The notes beneath the pieces are model-generated. The model was given only the letters and a program-made list of their open reading frames with translations. It ran no database searches and was not told where the DNA came from. From Cypionkella aquatica (lineage in GTDB: Bacteria > Pseudomonadota > Alphaproteobacteria > Rhodobacterales > Rhodobacteraceae): a DNA stretch of 64,000 bases. Both the position numbers and the translations under genes were made by a program. Position 1 is the first letter of the stretch, and every line of letters begins with the position of its first letter. The DNA lies in contig NZ_BSPP01000004.1 in assembly GCF_030161095.1 (NCBI RefSeq), positions 1-64,000 on the forward strand, read 5' to 3'. Shown here in pieces: positions 46,208-55,008 of the stretch.

Positions 46208-47523
46208 GGCATCTCCTCCAACACCTGCGCAATCGCCACGCCCGTCGCCGCAATATCCGCCTCGGTATGCACCACCGACGACAGCGAGTGCAAAGTGGCA
46301 GACGGGTTCATGTAAATCCCCTTGTCCATCAGCCGCAGCGCGAAATCGCGGAACTTCGCCCGATCCACATGGCCGCAGAAATCGCGGTAGTCCGTCACCT
46401 CATCCAGATCGGTGAAGAAAATCTGGAACATCGAATTCACCCCCTGCACCACGATCTTGTGCCGGTTGGAGTGTTTGGCGACCTTGCGCACCTCATCCGC
46501 CATTGCCTTGCCAAGGTTTTTGATGCGCCGGAACCCGGCCTGATCATCGGCCAGCATCGTCTGCAACATCACCTTGGTCACATGCAACGCCAGCCGCCCG
46601 GCATTATGGGTGCCAAAGTGCAAAACCTTGCCCCACTCCAGCCCCGCCATCACATCAGCCCGCCCGCCGATCATCGCCATAGGCAAACCGCCCCCCAAAG
46701 CCTTGCCATAAGTGACAATATCGGGGGTCAGCCCGTACAACTCGGCACAGCCCCCCGCCGCCAGACGGAAGCCCGTCACCGTTTCATCCAGATAGAACAG
46801 CGCGCCATACTGCTGGCACAGCTCTTGCATCCGCATCAGATAGCCCGGCGCGGGCGGGATCACCCCCATGTTTGACATCACCCCTTCGGTGACAACACAG
46901 GCCGCTTGCGCCCCGTGCAGCGCCATCACCCGCTCCAGCGCTTCCACATCATTCCAGCGGCAAACGATGGTATCCGCCTGCGCCTCTGGTGGGATACCTG
47001 ACGAGTCACAAATACGAATAGGATCATTCGGATGCCCCAAAGCCGCAATCGGCATCGGGTTGGTGTTCAGCAGGATATTGTCGGCCCAGCCGTGATAATG
47101 CCCCTCAAACTTGATGATCTTGCGCCGCCCGGTATGGCCGCGCGCAAGGCGAAACGCCGCCATACAGGCCTCGGTCCCGGTGTTGGCAAAACGCACCTTG
47201 TCAACATGCGGCAGCATGCCGACAAGGATCTCGGCCACCTCCACCTCAACCTCCAGCGCTGTGGCGAAATGACTGCCGCGCAGGATTTCGCGGCTGACCA
47301 CCTCGACAATCGCCGGATGCGCATGGCCCAAAGGCAGCGCGCCAAATGCCATCATCCAATCAATATATTCCCGGCCATCGACATCATACAGCCGCGCCCC
47401 CGCACCATGGCTCATATAGCGCGGGGCCCCGCCAAAGGTCGCAGGCCCCCGCGACGCCGAGGATACCCCCTCGACCAAAACTTTCATCCCGCGCTCGAAC
47501 AGGCTTTGCGATGTATTGGCCAT
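46204..47523 (-). CDS. Class III aminotransferase, glutamate-1-semialdehyde aminomutase-like
   Basis: 439 residues, PLP-dependent fold type I. Visible are GARLYDVDGREYIDWMMAFG, KVRFANTGTEACMAAFRLAR, FEGHYHGWAD, the cofactor Asp in LDETVTGFRLA and the Schiff-base Lys in DIVTYGKALGGGLPMAMIGG. The overall pattern is that of HemL-like enzymes. Rhodobacteraceae make 5-aminolevulinate by the ALA synthase route, so a heme role is unlikely. Coupling to a ProC-like reductase suggests a separate amino-acid pathway. GGAGAG precedes the ATG. Confidence 0.82.
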   Translation of the reverse strand: MANTSQSLFERGMKVLVEGVSSASRGPATFGGAPRYMSHGAGARLYDVDGREYIDWMMAFGALPLGHAHPAIVEVVSREILRGSHFATALEVEVEVAEILVGMLPHVDKVRFANTGTEACMAAFRLARGHTGRRKIIKFEGHYHGWADNILLNTNPMPIAALGHPNDPIRICDSSGIPPEAQADTIVCRWNDVEALERVMALHGAQAACVVTEGVMSNMGVIPPAPGYLMRMQELCQQYGALFYLDETVTGFRLAAGGCAELYGLTPDIVTYGKALGGGLPMAMIGGRADVMAGLEWGKVLHFGTHNAGRLALHVTKVMLQTMLADDQAGFRRIKNLGKAMADEVRKVAKHSNRHKIVVQGVNSMFQIFFTDLDEVTDYRDFCGHVDRAKFRDFALRLMDKGIYMNPSATLHSLSSVVHTEADIAATGVAIAQVLEEMP

Positions 47524-47609
47524 ATCTATCTCTCCAGATTTTTGCGCAACTATCGCGCCGCAGACAGGGATAAATCAACACCACCAGCGACGGCGGACGC
47601 GCCGCATTT

Positions 47610-47680
47610 GAGTATTTAAGAAAGAGCAAATCCCAGAACGCAGCACGCTTTCTTGTCGTTGCTCTTTTGGAAATACTCCG
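47610..47680. repeat. Imperfect inverted repeat, variant of the dispersed palindrome
   Basis: GAGTATTTAAGAAAGAGCAA (about 47610-47629) pairs imperfectly with TTGCTCTTTTGGAAATACTC (about 47659-47678); the inner arms carry the shared AATACTC block. A GC-rich GGGTCCGGGGCTGGCCCCGG stretch follows. It lies between adenine deaminase and the aminotransferase gene. Confidence 0.6.
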
Positions 47681-47779
47681 GGGTCCGGGGCTGGCCCCGG
47701 CGGCCTCAAGCGGGCGCAAAGGTTAACAATGTGTTACTGACACCATGCTAACCCATTGATTTCATATACATCCGGTCCC

Positions 47780-47795
47780 TGTCCACGCGTGGACA
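47780..47795. promoter_or_regulatory. Perfect 16-bp palindrome after the adenine deaminase gene
   Basis: TGTCCACGCGTGGACA lies two bases past the deaminase stop codon. With no loop and no T run it is a poor terminator; it looks more like a protein-binding site. Function unknown. Confidence 0.35.
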
Positions 47796-47797
47796 TC

Positions 47798-49498
47798 TTA
47801 CGGCATCACCTCAAACCGGTCCACGTCCACCATGCCATGATCGGTGATTTTCAGATGCGGGATCACTGGCAGGCACAGGAAAGCCAGCTGCAAAAACGGC
47901 TCTTCCAGCGTCACCCCCAACGATGCCGCCGCCGCCCGCAGCGCCACCAGATCCGCCCGCACGTCCTCAAAGCTTTTCAGGCTCATCAGCCCCGCCACAG
48001 GCAGCGCCAGTTCAGCCAGCACGCGGCCATTTTCAACCACCACAAAGCCGCCCTCAATCTCACCCAAACGCTGCACCGCCAGCGCCATATCGCCATAATC
48101 CGCCCCCACCACCGCGATATTGTGGTGATCGTGGCAGACCGTCGATCCAATCGCGCCCCGTTGCAGACCAAAGCCTTTCACGAAACCAGTGGCGCGGTTC
48201 CCATTCACCCCGTGGCGTTCAATCACCGCGATTTTCACCAGATCGCGGGCAATATCGGGCCGCTTGTCGCCATCTTCGGGGGCAATCTGATAGGTCAAAT
48301 GTTCGGTGATGATCTTGCCGGGCAATATCCCGATCACCGGGGTTTCCACCCGATTGCCGCCGGTGCGGAAGTGGTGCGGCTCGATCTTGGGGGCCTTGAC
48401 CGAGTGGCGGGCAACAGGCGCAATCTCTTGCCGCCCCGCAAACGCCGCCTCATTGATCTCAACGCCCCCGGTAAACACGCGCGCCACACGGCAGCTTTCC
48501 AGACTGTCGATCACCGCAATATCGGCGCGTTTGCCGGGCGCGATCAGGCCACGATCTTTCAACCCGAACGCCTCGGCTGCAGACAGGCTGGCCGCGCGAT
48601 AGACCGCCAAAGGCGGCGCGCCCAAAGTAATTGCGGTGCGGATCAGGTAATCCATATGGCCATGCTCGGCAATATCAAGGGGGTTGCGATCATCGGTGCA
48701 GAAGCACAGATAGGGCGCGTGCCGCTCGGTCAGCAGGCCAACCAGCGCATGCAGATCCTTGGAAACCGAGCCTTCCCGGATCAGCACCCGCATGCCCTTG
48801 CGCAGCTTTTCCAAACCCTCGTCATACGAGGTCGCCTCGTGCTCGGTCCTGATCCCAGCCGCGATATAGCCGTTCAGATCGCGGCCCCGCAACAACGGCG
48901 CATGGCCGTCGATATGCCTGCCCTGAAACGCCTCTAGCTTGGCCATGCAGCCGGGGTCTTTGAACAGAACACCGGGGTAGTTCATGAATTCTGCCAGCCC
49001 GATCACCCGCGGATGATCCATCAGCGGCACCAGATCGGCAGCCTCCAGCCGCGCCCCGGTCGTCTCCATATGGGTCGAGGGCACGCAGGACGACAGGTTG
49101 ACGCGAATATCCATCAGAGTGCGCGCAGAAGCTTCAAGGAAATAGGTGATCCCGGTCAGCCCGCAAACATTGGCGATCTCATGCGGATCGCAAATCGCCG
49201 TGGTCACGCCATGCGGCGACACGCAGCGGTCAAACTCAAAGGGCGTCACAAGACTGGATTCGATGTGCAGATGGGTGTCGATAAACCCCGGAACCAGCAC
49301 TTGGCCCGAGACATCAATCTCAACCCGGCCCGCGTAGTCGCCAAACACGCCCACAATGGTATCGCCGCAGATCGCCACATCTGACGCTACCAACTCGCCG
49401 CTGATCAAGTCATAGACAAGGCCACCTTTCAGCACGATATCGGCGGGCGCGACGCCTCGGCCCTGATCAATTCTGTCGGCAAGCGCTGCTTTCGGCAT
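47798..49498 (-). CDS. ade: Adenine deaminase
   Basis: 566 residues of the amidohydrolase superfamily. [20 protein letters not shown] carries the first metal ligands, then [46 protein letters not shown] and the FCTDDRNP Asp. The C-terminal [17 protein letters not shown] is typical. It converts adenine to hypoxanthine and ammonia. I start at [10 protein letters not shown] (ATG 49498) with AAAGGGGA upstream; the longer open frame has no family resemblance. Confidence 0.93.
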   Translation of the reverse strand: MPKAALADRIDQGRGVAPADIVLKGGLVYDLISGELVASDVAICGDTIVGVFGDYAGRVEIDVSGQVLVPGFIDTHLHIESSLVTPFEFDRCVSPHGVTTAICDPHEIANVCGLTGITYFLEASARTLMDIRVNLSSCVPSTHMETTGARLEAADLVPLMDHPRVIGLAEFMNYPGVLFKDPGCMAKLEAFQGRHIDGHAPLLRGRDLNGYIAAGIRTEHEATSYDEGLEKLRKGMRVLIREGSVSKDLHALVGLLTERHAPYLCFCTDDRNPLDIAEHGHMDYLIRTAITLGAPPLAVYRAASLSAAEAFGLKDRGLIAPGKRADIAVIDSLESCRVARVFTGGVEINEAAFAGRQEIAPVARHSVKAPKIEPHHFRTGGNRVETPVIGILPGKIITEHLTYQIAPEDGDKRPDIARDLVKIAVIERHGVNGNRATGFVKGFGLQRGAIGSTVCHDHHNIAVVGADYGDMALAVQRLGEIEGGFVVVENGRVLAELALPVAGLMSLKSFEDVRADLVALRAAAASLGVTLEEPFLQLAFLCLPVIPHLKITDHGMVDVDRFEVMP

Positions 49499-49561
49499 GG
49501 TAATCCCCTTTCGGATAGGGAAGCTTAAGCCACAGGCTTCGTCCAGTGCCGATTTGCCGAT

Positions 49562-50530
49562 ATGCCAAAACCCGAGGCTGCCATGACCCAACCCGCCCCA
49601 CCGCCAAGCCGCCCTTTGCATGGTATCGCACTGAAACTTGGCTCGGTGCTGGTGTTCATCGTGATGTCGTCGTTGATCAAGGTGACCGCCCAGCATGTGC
49701 CGCCGGGGCAAACCGTGTTCTTTCGGTCGTTCTTTGCGATGCCGGTGATCGTGGCCTGGCTGGCGATGCGGCATGAACTGGCCACCGGCTTTCGCGCGCA
49801 TAATCTGTTTGGCCATTTCTGGCGCGGGCTGATGGGGACGATGGCGATGGGGCTTGGCTTTGCCGGGCTGGCCTATCTGCCGCTGCCCGAGGTGACGGCC
49901 ATCGGCTATGCCTCCCCCCTGTTGGTGGTGGTGTTCGCGGCGATGTTTCTGGGCGAGGATGTCCGGCTGTTTCGCATCGCCTCGGTGGCTTTGGGGCTGA
50001 CCGGGGTGATGGTGGTTTTGTCGCCGCGGCTGACGATGGTGTCGGGCGATGCGGCCTCTACGCGCGAGGCTTTTGGCGCGATGCTGGTGTTGTGCGGCGC
50101 GTTTTGCGCGGCTTTGGCGCAGGTGTTTGTGCGCAAGCTGGTGCAGAACGAAAAGACCGCCGCGATCGTGTTTTACTTCTCACTGTCGTCATCCCTGCTG
50201 GCGCTGCTGACAATTCCGTTCGGCTGGGTGATGCCAACGCCGTTGGAGTCGGCGCTGCTGATTTCTTGCGGGCTTTTGGGCGGGGTCGGGCAGATCTTGC
50301 TGACATCCAGCTACCGCGAGGCGGATGCATCGCTGGTGGCACCGTTTGATTATGCCTCGATGCTGTTCGCGCTGCTGATCGGCTATTTCGCCTTTGACGA
50401 GGTGCCAACGCAGACCATGCTGCTGGGCGCGGGGCTGGTGATCTTCGCCGGAATTCTGATCATCTGGCGCGAGCGTAAACTGGGGCTGGAACGCGCCAAG
50501 GGCCGCAAGGCGATGACGCCGCAGGGATGA
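49562..50530 (+). CDS. EamA/DMT-family transporter
   Basis: 322 residues, ten predicted membrane helices in two EamA repeats. [40 protein letters not shown] and [20 protein letters not shown] are characteristic. Divergent from adenine deaminase with 63 bases between. A second ATG at 49583 (MTQPAPPPS) is an equally plausible start. Substrate unknown. Confidence 0.9.
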   Translation: MPKPEAAMTQPAPPPSRPLHGIALKLGSVLVFIVMSSLIKVTAQHVPPGQTVFFRSFFAMPVIVAWLAMRHELATGFRAHNLFGHFWRGLMGTMAMGLGFAGLAYLPLPEVTAIGYASPLLVVVFAAMFLGEDVRLFRIASVALGLTGVMVVLSPRLTMVSGDAASTREAFGAMLVLCGAFCAALAQVFVRKLVQNEKTAAIVFYFSLSSSLLALLTIPFGWVMPTPLESALLISCGLLGGVGQILLTSSYREADASLVAPFDYASMLFALLIGYFAFDEVPTQTMLLGAGLVIFAGILIIWRERKLGLERAKGRKAMTPQG

Positions 50531-50642
50531 GGCTCTGTTTCGAGCCGAAAGAAAACTCTGCGGGGCAGAGTTTTCCGGTTCGTCGCGCGTAAGGCCGCAG
50601 GCCGTCGTGCAAGGGGAGTTGCCACGCAAACCATCGCCTGCC

Positions 50643-50710
50643 AATCTGGCCGCGCCTGACTGGGCTGGCGCAATCGCGCCTGCCTCAGGGCAGGCAGGCG
50701 CGGCCAGATT
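50643..50710. repeat. 16-bp-arm inverted repeat between convergent genes
   Basis: AATCTGGCCGCGCCTG (50643-50658) and CAGGCGCGGCCAGATT (50695-50710) are exact reverse complements separated by 36 bases that include a further GCGCCTGCCTCAGGGCAGGC palindrome. It lies between the EamA and frcK 3' ends and is unrelated to the other two palindrome families. Confidence 0.75.
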
Positions 50711-50760
50711 TGTCTGCGGCCAATTCTGGCAAGACAAAAAGCGTCGTGATTAATGTCCGC

Positions 50761-51369
50761 TCAACCCCAGCGGATATTCAAATCAGCCGCCCGACTGTTC
50801 TGAGTTACCCGGCGGATATTCGGCATGTCATTGCTGTCGATCCACGCCCGCGCTTCGGCAGGGGTCTTGCCGTAATGCGCCCAGCGGGCTTGCAGGCGGC
50901 GGTCGAGTTCATGCTCGGCCACGTCGATCCACACCGTCAGATCGAACAGCGGGGCGGCTTCGGGCCACGGCGCTTCGTTCAGCAACAAATAGTTGCCTTC
51001 GACCACCAGCAGACGATCCGCCGCCGTGACGATATCCGCGCCGGCGCGGCTGATTTCCAGATCGCGGTCGAACAGCGGGATCGCCACTTCATCCTCTACC
51101 CGCAACCGCCGCAGCAAATGGAAAAAGCCCTGCGCATCAAAGGTATCGGGGGCACCCTTGCGATCTCGGGCCCCACGCGCAAGCAAAACGGCATCGTCAT
51201 AATGAAAGCCATCCATCGGCACGGCCTTGGCACCCTGCCCCAAGGCCGCCACCAGCTCTGCCGCCAAAGTCGATTTCCCCGCACCCGGCGGGCCAGCAAG
51301 GGCGGTCAAAAACCGCCCCTGCCCTTGGGCCTTGGCCCGGATCACCTCTGCCAGTTCTGCCGGAGTCAT
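50761..51369 (-). CDS. frcK: FrcK-like kinase of the sugar ABC operon
   Basis: 202 residues of a P-loop kinase (uridine/pantothenate kinase-like fold). Walker A is GPPGAGKST; PMDGFHYDD and LLVVEGNYLLL follow the pattern of phosphoribulokinase/uridine kinases. It occupies the position of frcK in rhizobial frcBCAK, where its substrate is not firmly known. The ATG overlaps the frcA stop by four bases. Confidence 0.82.
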   Translation of the reverse strand: MTPAELAEVIRAKAQGQGRFLTALAGPPGAGKSTLAAELVAALGQGAKAVPMDGFHYDDAVLLARGARDRKGAPDTFDAQGFFHLLRRLRVEDEVAIPLFDRDLEISRAGADIVTAADRLLVVEGNYLLLNEAPWPEAAPLFDLTVWIDVAEHELDRRLQARWAHYGKTPAEARAWIDSNDMPNIRRVTQNSRAADLNIRWG

Positions 51370-52151
51370 GCCTGTTCGGTCACGCCTTCGGGCAGCTTTG
51401 CCCCGGTCATGAACGCCACCGCATCAGACATCGAATAGTCCTTCGGGCTGATCTCGCACAGCCGTCGCCCCAGACGGTGGATGTGGATACGGTCCGCCAC
51501 CTCGAACACATGCGGCATGTTGTGGCTGATCAAGATGATCGGAATGCCGCGCGCCCGCACGTCGCGGATCAACTCCAACACCCGGCGGCTTTCCTTGACG
51601 CCCAGTGCAGCCGTCGGCTCATCCAGGATCACGACTTTCGAGCCAAACGCCGCCGCACGCGCCACCGCCACGCCCTGACGCTGACCACCGGACAGGGTTT
51701 CCACCGCCTGATGGATGTTCTGAATCGTCATCAGCCCCAGTTCAGACAGCTTGTCACGGGCGAATTTCTCCATCCGGGGGCGGTCCATCTGGCGGAACAC
51801 CGATCCCATGATGCCGGGCTTGCGCCATTCGCGGCCCAGAAACATGTTGTCGGCAATCGACAGCGCCGGCGACATCGCAAGGTTCTGATACACGGTCTCG
51901 ATGCCTTCGGCGCGCGCATCCTCTGGCCCACGGAAATGCACCGGGCGGCCATCCAGCTCAATCGTGCCGTGGTCCGGGGTGACGGCCCCCGACAAAGCCT
52001 TGATCAGGGTCGATTTGCCCGCGCCGTTGTCACCGATCACGGCGACAATCTCGCCCGCGTTCAGATCAAAGTCGGCCCCGTTCATGGCGACAACCGTGCC
52101 ATAGCGCTTCATCAGCCCGCGTGCGCGCAGGATAGGAGTTCCAGTCGTCAT
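51366..52151 (-). CDS. frcA: Sugar ABC transporter ATP-binding protein
   Basis: 261 residues, a single ATPase domain: Walker A GDNGAGKST, Q-loop TVYQNLAM, signature LSGGQRQ, Walker B VVILDEPTAALG, switch ISHNMPHVFEVADR. Unlike RbsA or XylG it has only one nucleotide-binding domain, which is the FrcA type. Start at MTTGTPILRA (52151), overlapping frcC by four bases. Confidence 0.92.
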   Translation of the reverse strand: MTTGTPILRARGLMKRYGTVVAMNGADFDLNAGEIVAVIGDNGAGKSTLIKALSGAVTPDHGTIELDGRPVHFRGPEDARAEGIETVYQNLAMSPALSIADNMFLGREWRKPGIMGSVFRQMDRPRMEKFARDKLSELGLMTIQNIHQAVETLSGGQRQGVAVARAAAFGSKVVILDEPTAALGVKESRRVLELIRDVRARGIPIILISHNMPHVFEVADRIHIHRLGRRLCEISPKDYSMSDAVAFMTGAKLPEGVTEQA

Positions 52152-53224
52152 TGCGAAGCCCTCCGCAGCCATTGATCCAAAGCAACGGCGATGATCACAA
52201 GGCAACCTGCCGCGAACATCTGCCAGTAGTCATCGACGCCCGCAAGCGACAGGCCAGTGTTGAACACGCCCACAATGAACGCCCCCAGAACCGAGCCGAT
52301 GATCGAGCCACGCCCGCCGAACAACGAGGTGCCGCCAATCACCACAGCGGTGATCGAGCCCAGATTTACCGTCTCAAACGCGATGGGCGAGATGGAGCCC
52401 ACCCGGCCAATCGCAATCCACGCCGCAAAGCCGCAGATCAGACCAGCCGCAGCATAGACCGAAATCAGGGTGCGGTTGACGTTGATACCCGACAGCATCG
52501 CAGCATCCTGATCATCGCCGATGGCATGAACATGACGCCCCCAAGCGGTGTGGTTCAACACATACCACAGCACCGCAGCCAGCAGGATCAACGTGATACC
52601 GCCGTAGGAAATCGACGCCCCGCTGACGTTGAACCCATTGCCGAACCACAAAAGCCCCGGTGCGGATTTTTCAATATCGACGTTGCGGATCGATTCAGAC
52701 TGCGAATACCACAGCTTCAACGCATTGAAGATCGACAAAGTGCCAAGCGTCACGATGAACGGCGGCAGCTTGACCTTTGCCACCAGCACGCCATTCACAA
52801 AGCCCATCAAGGCACCAAAGAACAGGCCGATCAGCACTGCGATTGCCACCGGCAGCCCCGAGACCACCGCCATGTTGCCCATGATCAGCGAACAGACCAC
52901 AAGGATCGCGCCTACCGACAGATCAATGCCAGCCGTCAGGATGATCAAGGTCTGCGCCAAGGCAACAAAACCCGTGACCGTCACCTGTTTCAGCACGATG
53001 GACAGCGCACCCACACCCAGAAAACGCGGCGCGATGATGCTGAAACCGATCACCGAAACCAGCAGCACAAGCGCCGGGATCATGGTGGGATAGTTGCGCA
53101 GATAGCCGCGCAGCATTGGAATGAAAGATCTGTCGTCCCGCTCGAAGGCCGCGACAGCCGTATCGGCTTTGGTCAGCGTCGCCTCGTAGTCCGAGATGGT
53201 TTTGGTCGGTTTATCTGTGCTCAT
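52148..53224 (-). CDS. frcC: Sugar ABC transporter permease
   Basis: 358 residues with an N-terminal cytoplasmic extension and about eight to ten helices. LIILTAGIDLSVGAILVVCSLI, LPPFIVTLGTLSIFNAL and LGSITAVVIGGTSLFGGRGSIIGSVLGAFIVG (quoted in part) are typical of ribose/fructose-class (CUT2) permeases. Start at MSTDKPTKT (53224) with GGAGGGG upstream. Confidence 0.92.
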   Translation of the reverse strand: MSTDKPTKTISDYEATLTKADTAVAAFERDDRSFIPMLRGYLRNYPTMIPALVLLVSVIGFSIIAPRFLGVGALSIVLKQVTVTGFVALAQTLIILTAGIDLSVGAILVVCSLIMGNMAVVSGLPVAIAVLIGLFFGALMGFVNGVLVAKVKLPPFIVTLGTLSIFNALKLWYSQSESIRNVDIEKSAPGLLWFGNGFNVSGASISYGGITLILLAAVLWYVLNHTAWGRHVHAIGDDQDAAMLSGINVNRTLISVYAAAGLICGFAAWIAIGRVGSISPIAFETVNLGSITAVVIGGTSLFGGRGSIIGSVLGAFIVGVFNTGLSLAGVDDYWQMFAAGCLVIIAVALDQWLRRASQ

Positions 53225-53287
53225 CGCTTCGGCTTCCCCTCCGGTGATGATCTCCGAAACCTGCTGACAGGTTTCGCTTAAGAAGAG

Positions 53288-53309
53288 GGGCGACTGTAAA
53301 GCCGCCCCG
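53288..53309 (-). terminator. Hairpin between frcB and frcC (possible attenuator)
   Basis: GGGGCG pairs with CGCCCC around a 10-base loop, 32 bases after the frcB stop. There is no U tract. Such hairpins commonly stabilise or partly end the binding-protein message so that the binding protein is made in excess. Confidence 0.5.
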
Positions 53310-53340
53310 CTTTTAATCAACTTATATCAGCCGATGTGGC

Positions 53341-54354
53341 TTAGCCCCAGCACAGCTCGGTGCCTTTGGTGCTGTCGATCGACTCGACACCTTCAACCGG
53401 CTTGTCGGTGACAAGGTTCACGCCGGTGTTGAAGAAGGTCAGCCCGTCGGTCGCCGCCGGTTTGGTGCCGTCTTTGGCGAAAGCCACGATAGCCTCAATG
53501 CCTTTCGACGCCATCAACAGCGGGTATTGCTGCGAGGTCGCGCCAATCGTGCCAGCCTTGACCGAAGCGATGCCCGGGCAGCCGCCGTCAACCGAAACGA
53601 TGATCGCCTGGTTTTCTTTGCCAGCGTTTTTCAGCGCTTGATAAGCGCCTTCAGCGGTCGGCTCGTTGATGGTGTAGACCACGTTGATATCCGGGTCTTT
53701 CGCCAGCAGGGTTTCCATGCCGCGCAGACCGCCCTCGGGGCTTGCATCGGTCGATTCGTGGCCGATGACGCGCGGATCGGTTTCCGACGCCAGCACGGTC
53801 AGATCCGGCACTTCAACGCCAAAGCCCTGCAAGAAGCCGGTGTCGCGCTGCACGTCAACCGACACGTTGTCTTTGTTGATGTCGAGCATGGCGATCTTGG
53901 CGGTTGCCGCGCCTTCGCCCATCGTGGCTTTGGCCCACTGACCGATCAGGATACCGGCTTGAAAGTTGTCGGTCGCAAAGGTCATGTCTTGCGCATCGGC
54001 ATCACCCAAAGCGGTGTCCAAAGCAATCACCAGCACGCCAGCCGCGCGGGCGTCTTTCAGTGCCGGACCAACCGAGTCGTTCGATGCGGTGATCAGGATA
54101 CCTTTGGCACCAGCCGCCACGCAGTTTTCAATCGCGTTGATCTGGGTTGCCGAGTCGCCGTCTTTTTCGCCAGCAAACGCTTGGAAATCAAGGCCAGCGT
54201 CCGCAGCGGCTTTCTCAGCGCCTTCTTTCATCTTCACGAAGAAGGGGTTGGTGTTGTTCTTGGTGATCAGGCAAGCCAGATCAGCCGCAGATGCCGAACC
54301 CGCGATCAGCGCGATGGCAGCAGCACCCAGCAAAGCTTTGGTGTTGAATTTCAT
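53341..54354 (-). CDS. frcB: Sugar ABC transporter substrate-binding protein
   Basis: 337 residues with a Sec signal peptide (MKFNTKALLGAAAIALIAGSASAA). The mature protein is a class I sugar-binding fold: ACLITKNNTNPFFVKMKEG, AKGILITASNDSVGPALKDA, VVYTINEPTAEGAYQALKNAG and VSVDGGCPGI. Similarity of the whole set to FrcB suggests fructose, with ribose or mannose also possible. GGGAGGA precedes ATG 54354. First gene of frcBCAK. Confidence 0.92.
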   Translation of the reverse strand: MKFNTKALLGAAAIALIAGSASAADLACLITKNNTNPFFVKMKEGAEKAAADAGLDFQAFAGEKDGDSATQINAIENCVAAGAKGILITASNDSVGPALKDARAAGVLVIALDTALGDADAQDMTFATDNFQAGILIGQWAKATMGEGAATAKIAMLDINKDNVSVDVQRDTGFLQGFGVEVPDLTVLASETDPRVIGHESTDASPEGGLRGMETLLAKDPDINVVYTINEPTAEGAYQALKNAGKENQAIIVSVDGGCPGIASVKAGTIGATSQQYPLLMASKGIEAIVAFAKDGTKPAATDGLTFFNTGVNLVTDKPVEGVESIDSTKGTELCWG

Positions 54355-54469
54355 TGGTCGTCCTCCCAAGGATTTCGGGGTTTATTCCCCTGTCGCAAAC
54401 AGTCGCCAAGAGCCTCTCCTGCCCGGCGATGGCGCTAGATGGCCTGATTCCCCCCCCTGCGTCAAGATA

Positions 54470-54490
54470 AATAAATCAGAGTGATTTATT
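54470..54490. promoter_or_regulatory. 21-bp operator palindrome between frcB and the RbsD/ROK genes
   Basis: AATAAATCA (54470-54478) and TGATTTATT (54482-54490) are exact reverse complements around GAG. It is the AT-rich centre of the divergent region, 115 bp from frcB and 84 bp from the plus-strand gene. The ROK regulator two genes away is the obvious candidate to bind it. Confidence 0.7.
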
Positions 54491-54574
54491 ATTGACAGAG
54501 CCGCTGACAGGCCGCAGTCTCGCGACCAAGAGCGGGATAAATACCCGTGGAATCGCTTGGGAGGCGGCCTTGTT

Positions 54575-55000
54575 ATGTTGATCGGAATTTCTCCTCTGTT
54601 GGGGCCGGAACTGCTGCACACATTGCGCGCGATGGGGCACGGCGACGAGATCGCTTTGGTCGATGGCAACTACCCGGCGGCGGAACATGCGCGCCGGCTG
54701 ATCCGCGCCGATGGTATCCTGCTGATGCCAATGCTGCGCGCGATGCTGAAAATTCTGCCGGTCGAGGCCGGCTTCCGCGCCAGCCTGCACAATGATGCCG
54801 CCCAGCGCGGCGTGATCCATCAGGCGGTCGATGATCTGTGCCACACCTGCGGGCAGAAATTCACCATGACACCGCTGAATGGCGATCAGCTTTACCCGCG
54901 CATCAAATCCGCCTACGCGATTGTTGCCACCTCTGAAGCCGAGTTTTTCGCCAACGTCATCCTGCGCAAGGCAGCCTTGCCTCCCTCTGTTACAGAATAG
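54575..55000 (+). CDS. RbsD/FucU family mutarotase
   Basis: 141 residues: MLIGISPLLGPELLHTLRAMGHGDEIALVDGNYPA is the family signature (His and Asp of the active site; quoted in part), with Tyr/Ala pattern YAIVATSEAEFFANVILRKA at the end. It interconverts sugar anomers (fucose, ribose or related). Start at ATG 54575 after GGGAGG. It precedes the ROK gene by 8 bases and is divergent from the transporter. Confidence 0.9.
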   Translation: MLIGISPLLGPELLHTLRAMGHGDEIALVDGNYPAAEHARRLIRADGILLMPMLRAMLKILPVEAGFRASLHNDAAQRGVIHQAVDDLCHTCGQKFTMTPLNGDQLYPRIKSAYAIVATSEAEFFANVILRKAALPPSVTE

Positions 55001-55008
55001 GGTCCAAA

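Noticed and set aside
46204-47523. Aminotransferase as the heme-pathway HemL
   Set aside because: Rhodobacteraceae use ALA synthase, and coupling to a ProC-like gene argues for another role. I therefore gave no hemL symbol.
49499-49816. N-terminal extension of adenine deaminase to 672 residues
   Set aside because: The extra part overlaps the start of the divergent EamA gene, has no family resemblance, and ATG 49498 has a strong ribosome site.
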